A stretch of DNA of 64,000 nt from UBA8514 sp034933685. GTDB taxonomy: Bacteria; Bacillota; Clostridia; Lachnospirales; Anaerotignaceae. Below, piece by piece: positions 53,060 through 62,001 of the stretch. Each line of letters begins with the position of its first letter. Position 1 is the stretch's first letter. The DNA lies in assembly GCA_034933685.1 (NCBI GenBank), contig JAYFNB010000034.1:1-64000 (forward strand), given 5' to 3'. The position numbers and the translations under genes are program-made. The notes under the pieces are model-generated. The model saw only the letters and a program-made list of their open reading frames with translations, searched no databases and was not told the DNA's origin.

Positions 53060-53653
53060 TCATATTGTTGGTTTTTTCATAGCTTTCCTAATAAGTACAG
53101 CCGCAATATTAGCCTCTTTTTCGTCATAGTATTTATTATATTTATCTAAAAAACCATGGTGTGCCGCCAAACTAAAAACTGTAATATTTTTCTTATTTTT
53201 AAAGTCGCTAACTACTTCTTGAACATTAAAAGAATCATATTCTGCAAAAAGCAAAAGGACCTGGCAGCACGGCTCAACCTGTAAATAGTCCCTTATACGA
53301 GACCCATAACAACATATTATGCCATCTGCTAATGATGTTGCGCTGCATAGCCAAGCAATAGTAGCCCCAACACTAAATCCAAGTACAAAAACTTTTTTAT
53401 AAAAAAGTTTTAAGTGTTTTATTTGTTCTTCAATTTTTTTATAAACATCAAAACCGACTTCATTAAAAAAATAAGCGTAGGCACTTGAGCTCTCTTCATA
53501 AGGGAAGTTCTCTTTGCCAAGCAGTTGAGGACAGAATACATCAAATCCATCATTATGATACTGTATGCATACCTCTTCAATAAATCGATTTATACCATAT
53601 ATCTCGTGCAGGATAATTATTGCAGCTTCATTGCCATTTTTATACTCTTTCAT
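53060..53653 (-). CDS. Dienelactone-hydrolase-family alpha/beta hydrolase
   Basis: A 197-residue hydrolase. The nucleophile elbow is GFSVGATIA (Ser instead of the usual Cys of dienelactone hydrolase). The acid is likely in EYDSFN, and His in AHHGFLD. The start at 53653 is preferred (GGAG 6 nt upstream); an in-frame ATG at 53683 lacks a ribosome site. Substrate unknown. Confidence 0.78.
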   Translation of the reverse strand: MKEYKNGNEAAIIILHEIYGINRFIEEVCIQYHNDGFDVFCPQLLGKENFPYEESSSAYAYFFNEVGFDVYKKIEEQIKHLKLFYKKVFVLGFSVGATIAWLCSATSLADGIICCYGSRIRDYLQVEPCCQVLLLFAEYDSFNVQEVVSDFKNKKNITVFSLAAHHGFLDKYNKYYDEKEANIAAVLIRKAMKKPTI

Positions 53654-53702
53654 GCAAGACTCCAGCTCCTTCTGATAATTCATTATTTATAATACCGGCT
53701 AT

Positions 53703-54370
53703 TTAATAGTCTTTTATAAGACCGCTGCTCCATGTTATTATTTTATCAGAATATAAGCTTAAGGCTTCATCATCAATTTTTCTTATGCGTTCTCGCTCTA
53801 TACAGATTTCAAGTATTTCTTTATCAATTCCTTTTAGCTTACTTACTAGTTCAGATTTACTGCTTACATATTGTTTTTTTCATAAAAATATTTGGCCTGT
53901 AAAACGAAAAAAGCTGACTTGTAAAGTGCCGCTAAAATTTCCCTACTGTCTTCATAAATAAAATTATGACAACCAGCATGGTATAAATTACATGCACCTA
54001 TTTTTATAGCACATTTAATATCTTGTTCACCAATAAGAGGTAGCAAATAATCTATATTGCCATAAATAGGTTTTGTATCATAATAAAATTGAAACAGATC
54101 TGCTTTTTCCCACCCCATTATTTCTCTTTTCCCGGAAATAAATCCACAAACTTTTTCTTTATAAGGCATCTGCGCAATTATATTTTTATATTTTTTTAAA
54201 TCTTCTATAGTTAGCGTCATTAAGATAACAACTACATCTATATCACTGCTCGCAGTAGCTTCATTTCGTTGATAGCTGCCCTGCAACCCAATAAATATAA
54301 CTTGGTCTACAAATTCATTTTTAATTTTTATTGCAAATTCATCTAACCAAGTATCTATTGAAAAAATCAT
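53703..54370 (-). pseudogene. Nucleotidyltransferase-domain protein with a single-base frameshift
   Basis: The first 168 codons (to the stop at 53864) encode a pol-beta-type nucleotidyltransferase: GSYQRNEATASSDIDVVVI contains GS and the metal-binding DxD. At the run of seven A residues (minus strand, complement 53874-53880) the frame ends in a stop. Adding one A continues it for about 55 more residues (KKQYVSSKSELVSKLKGIDK...) to the TAA at 53703-53705. The result, about 222 residues, resembles full-length members. So a one-base deletion in a homopolymer, either a true mutation or a sequence error, has truncated it. Confidence 0.7.
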
Positions 54371-54447
54371 ATTCTACCTCCCATAGTATTTATATTTTCA
54401 GCATTTCTCTGGCGTATATGTTTAAAAATAGCTTTAATACATCATAG

Positions 54448-55050
54448 TTAAACGACTTTAATTCCCAGTAATAAGGCCAAATCCACGGCTTGCATTGCAT
54501 TAACCTTAAGTCCCTTTAGCTCATAATATGTGTCCGAAACCATGAGTCCTTCAATGTCGCAGCTAGATAGATTTATTCCATTTAAGACCGTTTTAAAAAA
54601 ATCTACCCGTTTAAGATTTGTATTACTAAATAAAACACTGCGAAACTTTGCTTCAGCTAAACAAGCTTCCGGCAATTCACACTTAGTTATTTTTGCAGCC
54701 TCCCATAATGAATTAATAAAATTTCCATAATGAAACTTGGATTCTGCTAATTCAAAATTTTTGAATGTACATGACTTAAAGTTGCTATTACTTCCCTTAC
54801 TACCAACTATTTTAGAAGCTTTCCAATATCCTGCGGTGAAGTTACACCCAGATAAGTCACACTCCTCAAAGACACTATTATAAAAAGCTGCTTTTTCAAA
54901 TAAGCAGTTGATGAGCCTGCATTTACGAAATATAACATTTTCAAATTTTATCTGGCTCATATCAAAGTTTTCCCTATCTTCTTTTTCAAATATACCATTA
55001 AATACGCGGTCATCTTCACCTCTAGCTTTCATGATAACTTCTTCCAGCAT
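54448..55050 (-). CDS. Pentapeptide-repeat protein
   Basis: A 200-residue protein with many tandem A(D/N)LXX-type pentapeptides (FENVIFRKCRLINCLFEKAA), which form a right-handed beta-helix. It ends with the LKGLKVNAMQAVDLALLLGI segment seen in several such proteins. Some relatives protect DNA gyrase (Qnr, MfpA) but this cannot be claimed here. The ATG at 55050 uses a GGAGG that is inside the hairpin at 55055-55104. Confidence 0.85.
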   Translation of the reverse strand: MLEEVIMKARGEDDRVFNGIFEKEDRENFDMSQIKFENVIFRKCRLINCLFEKAAFYNSVFEECDLSGCNFTAGYWKASKIVGSKGSNSNFKSCTFKNFELAESKFHYGNFINSLWEAAKITKCELPEACLAEAKFRSVLFSNTNLKRVDFFKTVLNGINLSSCDIEGLMVSDTYYELKGLKVNAMQAVDLALLLGIKVV

Positions 55051-55054
55051 AACA

Positions 55055-55104
55055 AAAACCTCCTTTGCGTGTAGTTTTATTATACTACACGCAAAGGAGG
55101 TTTT
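55055..55104 (-). other. 21-bp perfect inverted repeat that contains a ribosome binding site
   Basis: Arms 55055-55075 and 55084-55104 are exact complements with an 8-nt loop. On the minus strand the second arm holds AAAGGAGG, 8 nt before the pentapeptide ATG, and ends in T-residues like a terminator. It can both end the upstream hydrolase transcript and hide the ribosome site. Confidence 0.8.
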
Positions 55105-55183
55105 GCCTGACAACCCTATATTATCTAATAAACGATGCCTGTTTTTCAGCTTTATTTTTCCCTAACCAACTTTTTTATATACT

Positions 55184-55903
55184 TTACTTTGGGTTGCTCT
55201 TATTTAAATATTTTTTTAGCCACTGCCTGAAAAAATCTAACTGTTCCGGTGTATGAAAATAATGCTCCCCATGCTCCATTATTTCCATGCCGCAGTTAAA
55301 TTTTTTGGAAAAAGCAGATAAAACATCAATTTCACATATATTATCATCTTTTCCGTAAAGGATGTTAGTAGGACTATTCCACTGCTCAATGGGATTTTCT
55401 TGTACGTAACAATAATAATCCCAATATAATTTGTTTCCTGTTGGCGTTGCTACTTCTTGCTCCGACTTTAATTGCTCACAACTTACATGAAACCATTTCA
55501 TCATATTATCAATAATACGGCTCATATCCACCACAGGTGACAAAAACAAACTTTGTTTTAACTGCACATCCTTATAAGCAAGCAAGCTGAAATATGCCCC
55601 TATGCTGCAAGCAAACAAACTAATCTCATTTGAGTTTTTTTGGGCAGCCTCCATTATTTTGCCAAGTTCTTGGACACAATTTTGCACCTTACACAACTCA
55701 GGGGCTGCTTTTCTATCACCATGTTCCGGCAAATCAAAACTCAGAACCTGATATCCCTCTAATATTGCTTCCTCAGCTAATATTTCAATTGGTATGTCGC
55801 TTTTACTTGACATATTTCCATGCACGGCAACAATTATTTTATTACTTTTTTTGCCCCAAATTATAGCTGGTATATTTTCAATTAATAAATTTTGTTTAAA
55901 CAT
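55184..55903 (-). CDS. Alpha/beta hydrolase
   Basis: A 239-residue protein. Nucleophile elbow FACSIGAYFSL (GxSxG variant C-S-I-G), acid in YGKDDNICE, and His in EHGEHYFHTPEQ. Conserved HGNMSSK-like oxyanion loop (VHGNMSSKSDI). No signal peptide. Substrate unknown. It lies upstream of the pentapeptide gene, with the inverted repeat at 55055-55104 between. Confidence 0.78.
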   Translation of the reverse strand: MFKQNLLIENIPAIIWGKKSNKIIVAVHGNMSSKSDIPIEILAEEAILEGYQVLSFDLPEHGDRKAAPELCKVQNCVQELGKIMEAAQKNSNEISLFACSIGAYFSLLAYKDVQLKQSLFLSPVVDMSRIIDNMMKWFHVSCEQLKSEQEVATPTGNKLYWDYYCYVQENPIEQWNSPTNILYGKDDNICEIDVLSAFSKKFNCGMEIMEHGEHYFHTPEQLDFFRQWLKKYLNKSNPK

Positions 55904-55972
55904 TAATAATACATCCTTCTATTTCTAACATTAGCAGCCTAAACTTATTTTACAACATTTACCTAAACCATA

Positions 55973-56019
55973 AAAGCACAAAAATAGAATTTAAATTATT
56001 ACCTCTATTTTTGTGCTTT
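55973..56019 (-). terminator. Terminator of the ExbB-ExbD-TonB operon
   Basis: A perfect 16-bp stem (55973-55988 / 56004-56019) with a 15-nt loop, 16 nt after the tonB stop. Confidence 0.8.
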
Positions 56020-56034
56020 AGAAACTAAACGTAA

Positions 56035-56634
56035 TCATCTTTCTACTCTAACCGGTATATAAATCAAACACCTAACGGGTTTTCCTCTAGCGTCAATAGC
56101 CGGATTAAAACGCCAATTTATACAATGATCTATGGCAGCACCATCAAGAACATGATTACCACAAGAACCTGCTATAGAAGTATATTCGGGTTTTCCATCT
56201 ACCCCAACCAGCACACACACCAATACAGTTCCACTGCTGCCATCACCACCGGAAGGATATGGGACAGGCGAACCGCTTAATAGTTTAGGTGACACTGCCG
56301 GTGCGTTAACAATTGCGGCTTTAAGTTTATTTTTTATTGCATTTGCCGTATTCGGTATTTTAATTTCCTCGGTATTTACAACAACTTGTTTAAACTGTTC
56401 TTCACTGCATAAGATCATTTCAAAATTTGCATCATACTCTTGTTTTACTAAGCTAGTCCCTTGCTTTGCCTGCATGAGGTCTACATTTTCAATATAATCC
56501 ATTGTTTCAAAAACTTCACTATTTGATGAATCATAACAATAAGTAGCCGTAGTGCTAACAACGAAAAATACCATTAAATGTATAAATAATGAGCAGACAA
56601 TAGCGTACCAATTCCTTTTGTCTGTGCCTAGCAT
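56035..56634 (-). CDS. tonB: TonB-family energy transducer
   Basis: A 199-residue protein with one N-terminal span (AIVCSLFIHLMVFFVVSTTA). A linker follows that is short and lacks a long Pro-rich stretch. The C-terminal TonB domain contains YPSGGDGSSGTVLVCVLVG and INWRFNPAIDARGKPVRC. It spans the periplasm to energise outer-membrane receptors, which again implies a diderm host. It starts 3 nt after exbD. Confidence 0.88.
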   Translation of the reverse strand: MLGTDKRNWYAIVCSLFIHLMVFFVVSTTATYCYDSSNSEVFETMDYIENVDLMQAKQGTSLVKQEYDANFEMILCSEEQFKQVVVNTEEIKIPNTANAIKNKLKAAIVNAPAVSPKLLSGSPVPYPSGGDGSSGTVLVCVLVGVDGKPEYTSIAGSCGNHVLDGAAIDHCINWRFNPAIDARGKPVRCLIYIPVRVER

Positions 56635-56637
56635 ATT

Positions 56638-57042
56638 CTAATACCTCGTTTCAGCAGCTAATGCTACTCTTTTCACCCCAGCTTGTTTTAAGCTTTCGAT
56701 AACATCCGAAAAATCATTATATGTGCTTTTCATATCTGTACGAACAAGTATTAAAACATTTGGATTCGCAGACAAAGCAGCCTTTGCACATTTTCCTACG
56801 ATTGCTCTTTCTATCTTTTCTCCACCAACAAATATCCCACCTTGTTCATCAATAGAAATAACCAAACTTGTTTCACTAATAAGCTTAGTATCATGCATAC
56901 TACTAAGGTTAACTGGCACTGTACTCATATTAGTCATGTTCATGGTGCTTAGCATAAAGAAAACAAGCAGGAAAAACATAATATCAATCATGGGTATAAC
57001 GATTATTTCAGGTGAGTTTTTTATTTGATTATTAAATCGCAT
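56638..57042 (-). CDS. exbD: Biopolymer transport protein ExbD
   Basis: A 134-residue protein with the N-terminal span and the proton-path Asp in IPMIDIMFFLLVFFML. The remainder is the periplasmic domain. The ATG at 57042 follows GGTGAT; an in-frame GTG at 57051 is also possible. Forms the ion-driven motor with ExbB. Confidence 0.9.
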   Translation of the reverse strand: MRFNNQIKNSPEIIVIPMIDIMFFLLVFFMLSTMNMTNMSTVPVNLSSMHDTKLISETSLVISIDEQGGIFVGGEKIERAIVGKCAKAALSANPNVLILVRTDMKSTYNDFSDVIESLKQAGVKRVALAAETRY

Positions 57043-57097
57043 TTTTATCACCGCATTTTCTTGCTGTCGCTATTTCACTAACATTGGTATTAAAACA

Positions 57098-57694
57098 TTA
57101 ATTGTTTACGGTTAGTAAATTTAAACAGCACAATTCCAACTTTCTATTAAGAGTTGTAATACGATATTTTAGATAATGGTGCAGCACCAGTGTAATTATA
57201 GCTACTATTAAGCCAAATGCAGTAGCAATCAAGGCCTCCCCTATACCAGAAGTAATAGCGAACGGCTGACTTCCACGCAATGAAAAAACATTGAAGGAAG
57301 AAATCATACCGAATATTGTTCCTAATAATCCCAAAAGTGGTGCTAACGTAACTATCATGCTCAAAAAATTCAACTTTTTCTCATATGCGAGCATCAAAAT
57401 GCTAACCTTCGTTTCTAAGGCTTGGATTTTACCAATCTTATCTTGATGCAAATTTAAATAATAGTTTGTAACTTCTTCTACATCTCCCTTAGGCTTATCT
57501 GTTAAGTCAAGTGCCGCTTGTATATCTCCCTTAATCAAACACTGATTCAACATATTTGTCTCTTCCTCAGATGTGTTTTTTTCTCTAAAAAATAATATTC
57601 TTTCAACAGTTATGGCAATAGCACAAAAAGAACAGAAAACTAATGGGTACATTATTATTCCACCTTTTTGAAAAAGGCTCATCAAATTCTCCAT
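57098..57694 (-). CDS. exbB: MotA/TolQ/ExbB proton channel family protein
   Basis: A 198-residue protein with three spans. The ExbB/TolQ core is visible (LAPLLGLLGTIFGMISSF, then GIGEALIATAFGLIVAI). It starts 33 nt after the histidine kinase stop and 47 nt before exbD, suggesting co-transcription with both. Confidence 0.9.
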   Translation of the reverse strand: MENLMSLFQKGGIIMYPLVFCSFCAIAITVERILFFREKNTSEEETNMLNQCLIKGDIQAALDLTDKPKGDVEEVTNYYLNLHQDKIGKIQALETKVSILMLAYEKKLNFLSMIVTLAPLLGLLGTIFGMISSFNVFSLRGSQPFAITSGIGEALIATAFGLIVAIITLVLHHYLKYRITTLNRKLELCCLNLLTVNN

Positions 57695-57727
57695 AATTTC
57701 ACCTCCAGAAAACTTTTACAACAAATT

Positions 57728-60445
57728 TCACCTGTTTTTACACAAATTCAAAACCATTTCAAAGAGTTCAGCAAACTTCAATGGTTTCTTTAAAAAATCA
57801 TTAATACCGGATTCTACGCAATAGTGTTTTTCTTCCTGTGTAAGCATTTCTCCAAACCCAATTATAGGAATCATACTAGAAAACGGCCGAGTACTCCGGC
57901 GTATTTTTTTTGCCGTTCCCACGCCCTCTATTCCGTTTAAACCCAAATTAATTAAAATACAGTCAAATATACCGTCTCCACTATTTTCGAAAAGCTCCAA
58001 AGCCTTTGACTCATTGTCTGCTAGATAAACTTTAGCCCCTTTTTGCTCCAATAACTTACGGGCAACTAAAATGGATAATGGCTCTTTTTCAACAAACAAA
58101 ATCTTCATACCTACAATGCTTTTGCTGCTATCCTCCAAAACATCAGTAGTCTCGTTTTTATTTTTAGTTAATAAAAGTACTAAGTCAACAATAACAGTTG
58201 TACCCATGCCCACTTCACTTTTAACAAAAATAGTTCCTCCTAGTTCATCAACAATTCCTTTAGCAATAGCCATACCAAGGCCTGAGCTCTCACTTTTGCA
58301 CTTACCATCAACACTGCAATAAAAAGGGGTAAATATATTATTCAAAAGTTCTGGTTTAATCCCTGGCCCATTATCTTTTACCACAAACCTATAAACACCT
58401 TTTTCATTGCTTTCGGATGGTAATTCATAAAGTTTTAAGGTTATATTCCCACCCTTAGCCGTGTACCTAAAAGCATTGTCCAAAATATTTGCCAAAATAC
58501 GACTAATAGCTTTTATATCACTAAAACAATTATCATGAAAAATTTGCTGCTCTATTACAAAATTCTGCTTATTTAGCATATAGCAATGTTTGAATTTGCT
58601 TTTAAGCTTATAGACCACGTCAGTAAGTAAAAACTTACTATTAACAATCTGCATCTTCTTACTTTCTAGATTACTTATATCCATAATATCGTTTACAATT
58701 TCCGTTAATTGTGTAACGTACATCCTTGCTTCCTCTAACTGTCCCTTAACTATTTCATTTTCACTTTTATCAATAGCAGTTTTAATACATGCTGTTATAT
58801 TCTTAAAAGGCATCCTCATTTCATGACTTATAGAAGATAAATAATCAGTCTTAATAACATTTATATTTGTCGCTGCCAAAAGCGCCTCTACAAGGAGTTT
58901 TTGTTGTTCTACAACATTAGTTATATCTACCTCAGTCCACAGTACCATGCCATAAATTTTATCAAAATTAGCATAACGAAGTTTCTTCTTTTTTATCTCG
59001 TTATTTACTCCTATAACTTCTACAGAAAATTCATAAATATCGCATTCTTTCAATTTACTGCGGACATTACTTATGAGCATTTTTTCCATAATATTTTTAC
59101 GTTCTTCCGCAATAATAAATGTTTTTACATATTCTGCAGCTACTTCGTCATAACTAAACTCCCTACCTATAATCCTGCTAAATCGGGGATCCTTTTGGGC
59201 ATATAGTTTAGTTTTTTCAGTTGAAAGGTTAATATAGGCAATCATATCATAGTCATAATGGACAGCTGTATTAATAATTTCCTGCATCATTTTTGTCTCA
59301 TTAATATCATATGTATATAAAAATCCTGTCAAATCACCGCTTTGAGGATCCTTCATAAGTTGGATTGTAGAACGAGCCCACATTATATATTTACCATTTC
59401 TTGAATAACGTCGATAATCAATTGATTTAATCGTAATACCTGAATCATAAGACTTACACAAATTATCTGGTTTTAACATATCAGCGAATTCACATCTCTT
59501 AGAAAGATCAACAACCGTTGGTAAAACTCTTTCTGTAAATTCAGTTACCGGCTGCCCCGGTACAATAGTGGGTACGGGAAAACCATGGGGGTCATGATCT
59601 ACAACAGTTCCCTTGGTAACATTAAATACCAAATATGCCATAAAATCTAAGTCCACGCGACAGCGTCTTTGAAGTTCTTTTTTATAGCGTTCATCTGCTA
59701 ACTCGCGAGCACGTTTTTCCTCTGTAGTATCGGTCATATAGGTAATGTAGGCGGGACGCCCCAGCCATTTCATCATGCAGACACGAACCTGTACCGTTTT
59801 ATTTATGAAGGGAATATAAACTTCTGCCTTGTTATTATCCGTATGTGTTATAAAAAGTTTGCAAAATTTACAGGGATGGGTCCTGTTGCAAAAAAACTCA
59901 TAGCACTTCTTCCCTGTATAAATTTTACTAGCGCAATTCATTAACTGCATAGCTGCTCTATTTGTGTAAAACAAATTATAATTTACAGCATCGACCACAT
60001 AAATCGCAGTAATGGTACCGTCTAAAAGATTCCCCTGCAAACAGAACCTGTTCTCTGAATTTATCAAAATTTCTCTATTTACCAATATATTCTTGATGCG
60101 CGTCAAAATTACTTCAGGAGTAAAAGGTTTACAAATATAATCATCTGCACCTATGCCCAGGGCCGTAATTTCATCTGACTCTTCTCCTACAGACGTGACA
60201 ACTATAACACTAATGTTTCTATAAGCATCTTCCGCTCGCACAATCTGCAAAAATTCTAGTCCGCTCATTTGTGGTAATAATAGTTCAAGTAAAACGATTC
60301 TAATCTCGTTATCCTTCTCTAATATTTCTAGTCCCTGAATTGCATTTTCTGCTTCCACTACATCATATTCTTTTGTTAACACAGTTGTAAGAAGCTCTCT
60401 TCTCTCCCTAACATTATCCACTATGAGTATTTTTCTTCTCATCAT
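57728..60445 (-). CDS. Hybrid histidine kinase with two degenerate receiver domains
   Basis: A 905-residue cytoplasmic protein without membrane spans. Order: receiver 1 (1-122), PAS-like with Cys181, Cys186, Cys192 and Cys195 (about 140-245), two more PAS-like segments (about 260-505), HisKA with His541 (SISHEMRMPF), HATPase with Asn657 (N box) and KDNGPGIK (G box), receiver 2 (779-905). Receiver 1 has Glu54 where Asp is phosphorylated, and only Asp10 of the acidic pair. Receiver 2 has Asn833 at that place and Glu786/Lys787 for the acidic pair. The Lys of both remain. Phosphorelay through them is unlikely. A partner regulator is not in view. Confidence 0.88.
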   Translation of the reverse strand: MMRRKILIVDNVRERRELLTTVLTKEYDVVEAENAIQGLEILEKDNEIRIVLLELLLPQMSGLEFLQIVRAEDAYRNISVIVVTSVGEESDEITALGIGADDYICKPFTPEVILTRIKNILVNREILINSENRFCLQGNLLDGTITAIYVVDAVNYNLFYTNRAAMQLMNCASKIYTGKKCYEFFCNRTHPCKFCKLFITHTDNNKAEVYIPFINKTVQVRVCMMKWLGRPAYITYMTDTTEEKRARELADERYKKELQRRCRVDLDFMAYLVFNVTKGTVVDHDPHGFPVPTIVPGQPVTEFTERVLPTVVDLSKRCEFADMLKPDNLCKSYDSGITIKSIDYRRYSRNGKYIMWARSTIQLMKDPQSGDLTGFLYTYDINETKMMQEIINTAVHYDYDMIAYINLSTEKTKLYAQKDPRFSRIIGREFSYDEVAAEYVKTFIIAEERKNIMEKMLISNVRSKLKECDIYEFSVEVIGVNNEIKKKKLRYANFDKIYGMVLWTEVDITNVVEQQKLLVEALLAATNINVIKTDYLSSISHEMRMPFKNITACIKTAIDKSENEIVKGQLEEARMYVTQLTEIVNDIMDISNLESKKMQIVNSKFLLTDVVYKLKSKFKHCYMLNKQNFVIEQQIFHDNCFSDIKAISRILANILDNAFRYTAKGGNITLKLYELPSESNEKGVYRFVVKDNGPGIKPELLNNIFTPFYCSVDGKCKSESSGLGMAIAKGIVDELGGTIFVKSEVGMGTTVIVDLVLLLTKNKNETTDVLEDSSKSIVGMKILFVEKEPLSILVARKLLEQKGAKVYLADNESKALELFENSGDGIFDCILINLGLNGIEGVGTAKKIRRSTRPFSSMIPIIGFGEMLTQEEKHYCVESGINDFLKKPLKFAELFEMVLNLCKNR

Positions 60446-60488
60446 TACACCCCCAACAATGCTCTCCCCTACAGATAAAAATATAACT

Positions 60489-60519
60489 AAAAAAAGGCCG
60501 CCGTAATAGTTACGACAGC
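60489..60519 (-). terminator. Terminator of the tat operon
   Basis: A 10-bp stem with two wobbles (60497-60506 / 60510-60519), a 3-nt loop, followed by CTTTTTTT on the minus strand. It abuts the tatC stop. Confidence 0.8.
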
Positions 60520-61278
60520 TTATTTACAACTTGTTTTTACTACCCAGATGCCAATTTCATATAACAATAACATCGGAAGTGCCATAAGCACTTGCGATAA
60601 AACATCAGGTGGAGTTAACAAAGCCGCCACTATAAATATACCTAACACAACATACTTCCTAATAGCAGTCAATTGTGCCACTGTAACAATACCCAAACGG
60701 CAAAGAACATAGATAATAACAGGCATCTCAAAAACAAGTCCAAAAGAAAGAACAAAACTAAAAAGAAAATCCACATATTGACTTATAGATAGCATTGGTG
60801 TTGCTAAATTCTCTCCTACATACACAAAGAAAGTAATAGCCGACAAAAATACAATGCCATATCCGAAGCTTACACCAATTAAAAATAAAATAACAGAGCT
60901 AATGGTAAACAAGAAAACAGATTTTCTCTCGTTTTCATAAAAAGCTGGTTTAATAAAATTCCATGCATGCCAGAAAATAACAGGCATAGAAAATATCACA
61001 GCAGCTATAAAGGCCACTTTTAACTGTGCAGTTAAAGCCTCTGAAAGCCCTAGATATATAAACTGTATGCCGCACTCTTTAATTGGTTTAGCAAGTGCCT
61101 GCATCAATGGATCAGTAAAAAAAGTCACTATCACAAAAAAGTTTACAGCTACCATCAATATACACCATAGAAAACGAACTCTTAATTCTCTAATATGTTC
61201 TGATAATGGCGACTGATAAACTTCAACTTTGTTAAAGGCATCTTCATTATTTTCTAATAGGCTCTCCGACACTACCAT
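60520..61278 (-). CDS. tatC: Sec-independent translocase TatC
   Basis: A 252-residue protein with six spans and TatC motifs SPLSEHIRELRVRFLWCIL near the N-terminus, FIKPAFYENERKSV and FEMPVIIYVLCRLGIV. It is the twin-arginine signal receptor and core channel subunit. It overlaps tatA by about 32 bp. The start (ATG 61278, or GTG 61272) is uncertain. Confidence 0.92.
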   Translation of the reverse strand: MVVSESLLENNEDAFNKVEVYQSPLSEHIRELRVRFLWCILMVAVNFFVIVTFFTDPLMQALAKPIKECGIQFIYLGLSEALTAQLKVAFIAAVIFSMPVIFWHAWNFIKPAFYENERKSVFLFTISSVILFLIGVSFGYGIVFLSAITFFVYVGENLATPMLSISQYVDFLFSFVLSFGLVFEMPVIIYVLCRLGIVTVAQLTAIRKYVVLGIFIVAALLTPPDVLSQVLMALPMLLLYEIGIWVVKTSCK

Positions 61279-61486
61279 CACCGCCCTTATCGCAGGAACC
61301 ACTCACTTCTTGTTTTAATTCTTCCTTATTGCTAGTGCCGCTCTTGCCATCAGGATTATTTATTTCTTGTTTAAATTCTCTAATGCTTGTTCCTAGAGCT
61401 TTTCCTACCCCAGTTAATTTACTGGAACCAAAAACAACCAAAGCAATCATAAGAATTAATAAAATTTCTGTTGCTCCTAACCTCAC
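61247..61486 (-). CDS. tatA: Twin-arginine translocase subunit TatA
   Basis: A 79-residue protein with one N-terminal span, the FG hinge (LVVFGSSKLTGVGKALGTSIREFK) and an amphipathic helix with a polar tail. The GTG start at 61486 follows AAAGGTG. It forms the pore with TatC. Confidence 0.9.
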   Translation of the reverse strand: MRLGATEILLILMIALVVFGSSKLTGVGKALGTSIREFKQEINNPDGKSGTSNKEELKQEVSGSCDKGGDGSVGEPIRK

Positions 61487-61590
61487 AATAATTCACACCT
61501 TTCGCACCGTAATATATGTTATTTAGTATAAATTGCAATAATATAAGTTTCCGTTTTCAGTTAATACTGTAGACCATTTTCTAATTCTAA

Positions 61591-61869
61591 TTACTCTTTT
61601 ATTATGGTCTTAACATCTGTAGCATGATGCAATACTTCCTGCTGTACCCTTTCAAATTCGGCATTTAAGCCCTTTATATCCCGTCCTGCTTCTTTTATTT
61701 CCTCAGCGGCAATTTCTTCTTCAAAAGATTTTGTAAGTTCTTTCGTAGCAGAGCGAATCTTTTTAACACATTTTGCCAATGTCCGCGCCACCTTAGGCAA
61801 ATCCTCAGGACCTACAACCAAGAACCCTATTATCAATACTACTATAATCTCACCCATGCCTATGCCCAA
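61591..61869 (-). CDS. tatB: TatB-like twin-arginine translocase subunit
   Basis: A 92-residue protein. The single span ends in VVGPEDLPKVARTLAKCVKKI, the GPxxLP pattern more like TatB than TatA, and a long charged helix follows. The TTG start at 61869 follows GGTGGGAG. Many Firmicutes have only TatA and TatC, so a third subunit is notable; it may instead be a second TatA. Confidence 0.82.
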   Translation of the reverse strand: MGIGMGEIIVVLIIGFLVVGPEDLPKVARTLAKCVKKIRSATKELTKSFEEEIAAEEIKEAGRDIKGLNAEFERVQQEVLHHATDVKTIIKE

Positions 61870-62001
61870 TTTGCTCCCACCTTTACAGGTACACTTAATT
61901 TTTTTATAACTTTGTGCAAGACCACATGGCTATATATAATCATATCATCATGTGGCCTAATACACAAAATTCAATTAAGTGACTATTAGGAAAATTCTAT
62001 T

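Noticed and set aside
55055..55104. Invertible promoter element
   Set aside because: The 8-bp spacer is too short to hold a switchable segment and no recombinase gene is nearby. Terminator/ribosome-site overlap explains it better.
54908..55256. Plus-strand ORFs across the inverted repeat
   Set aside because: They are antisense to the pentapeptide and hydrolase genes; similarity between their peptides comes from the inverted repeat itself.
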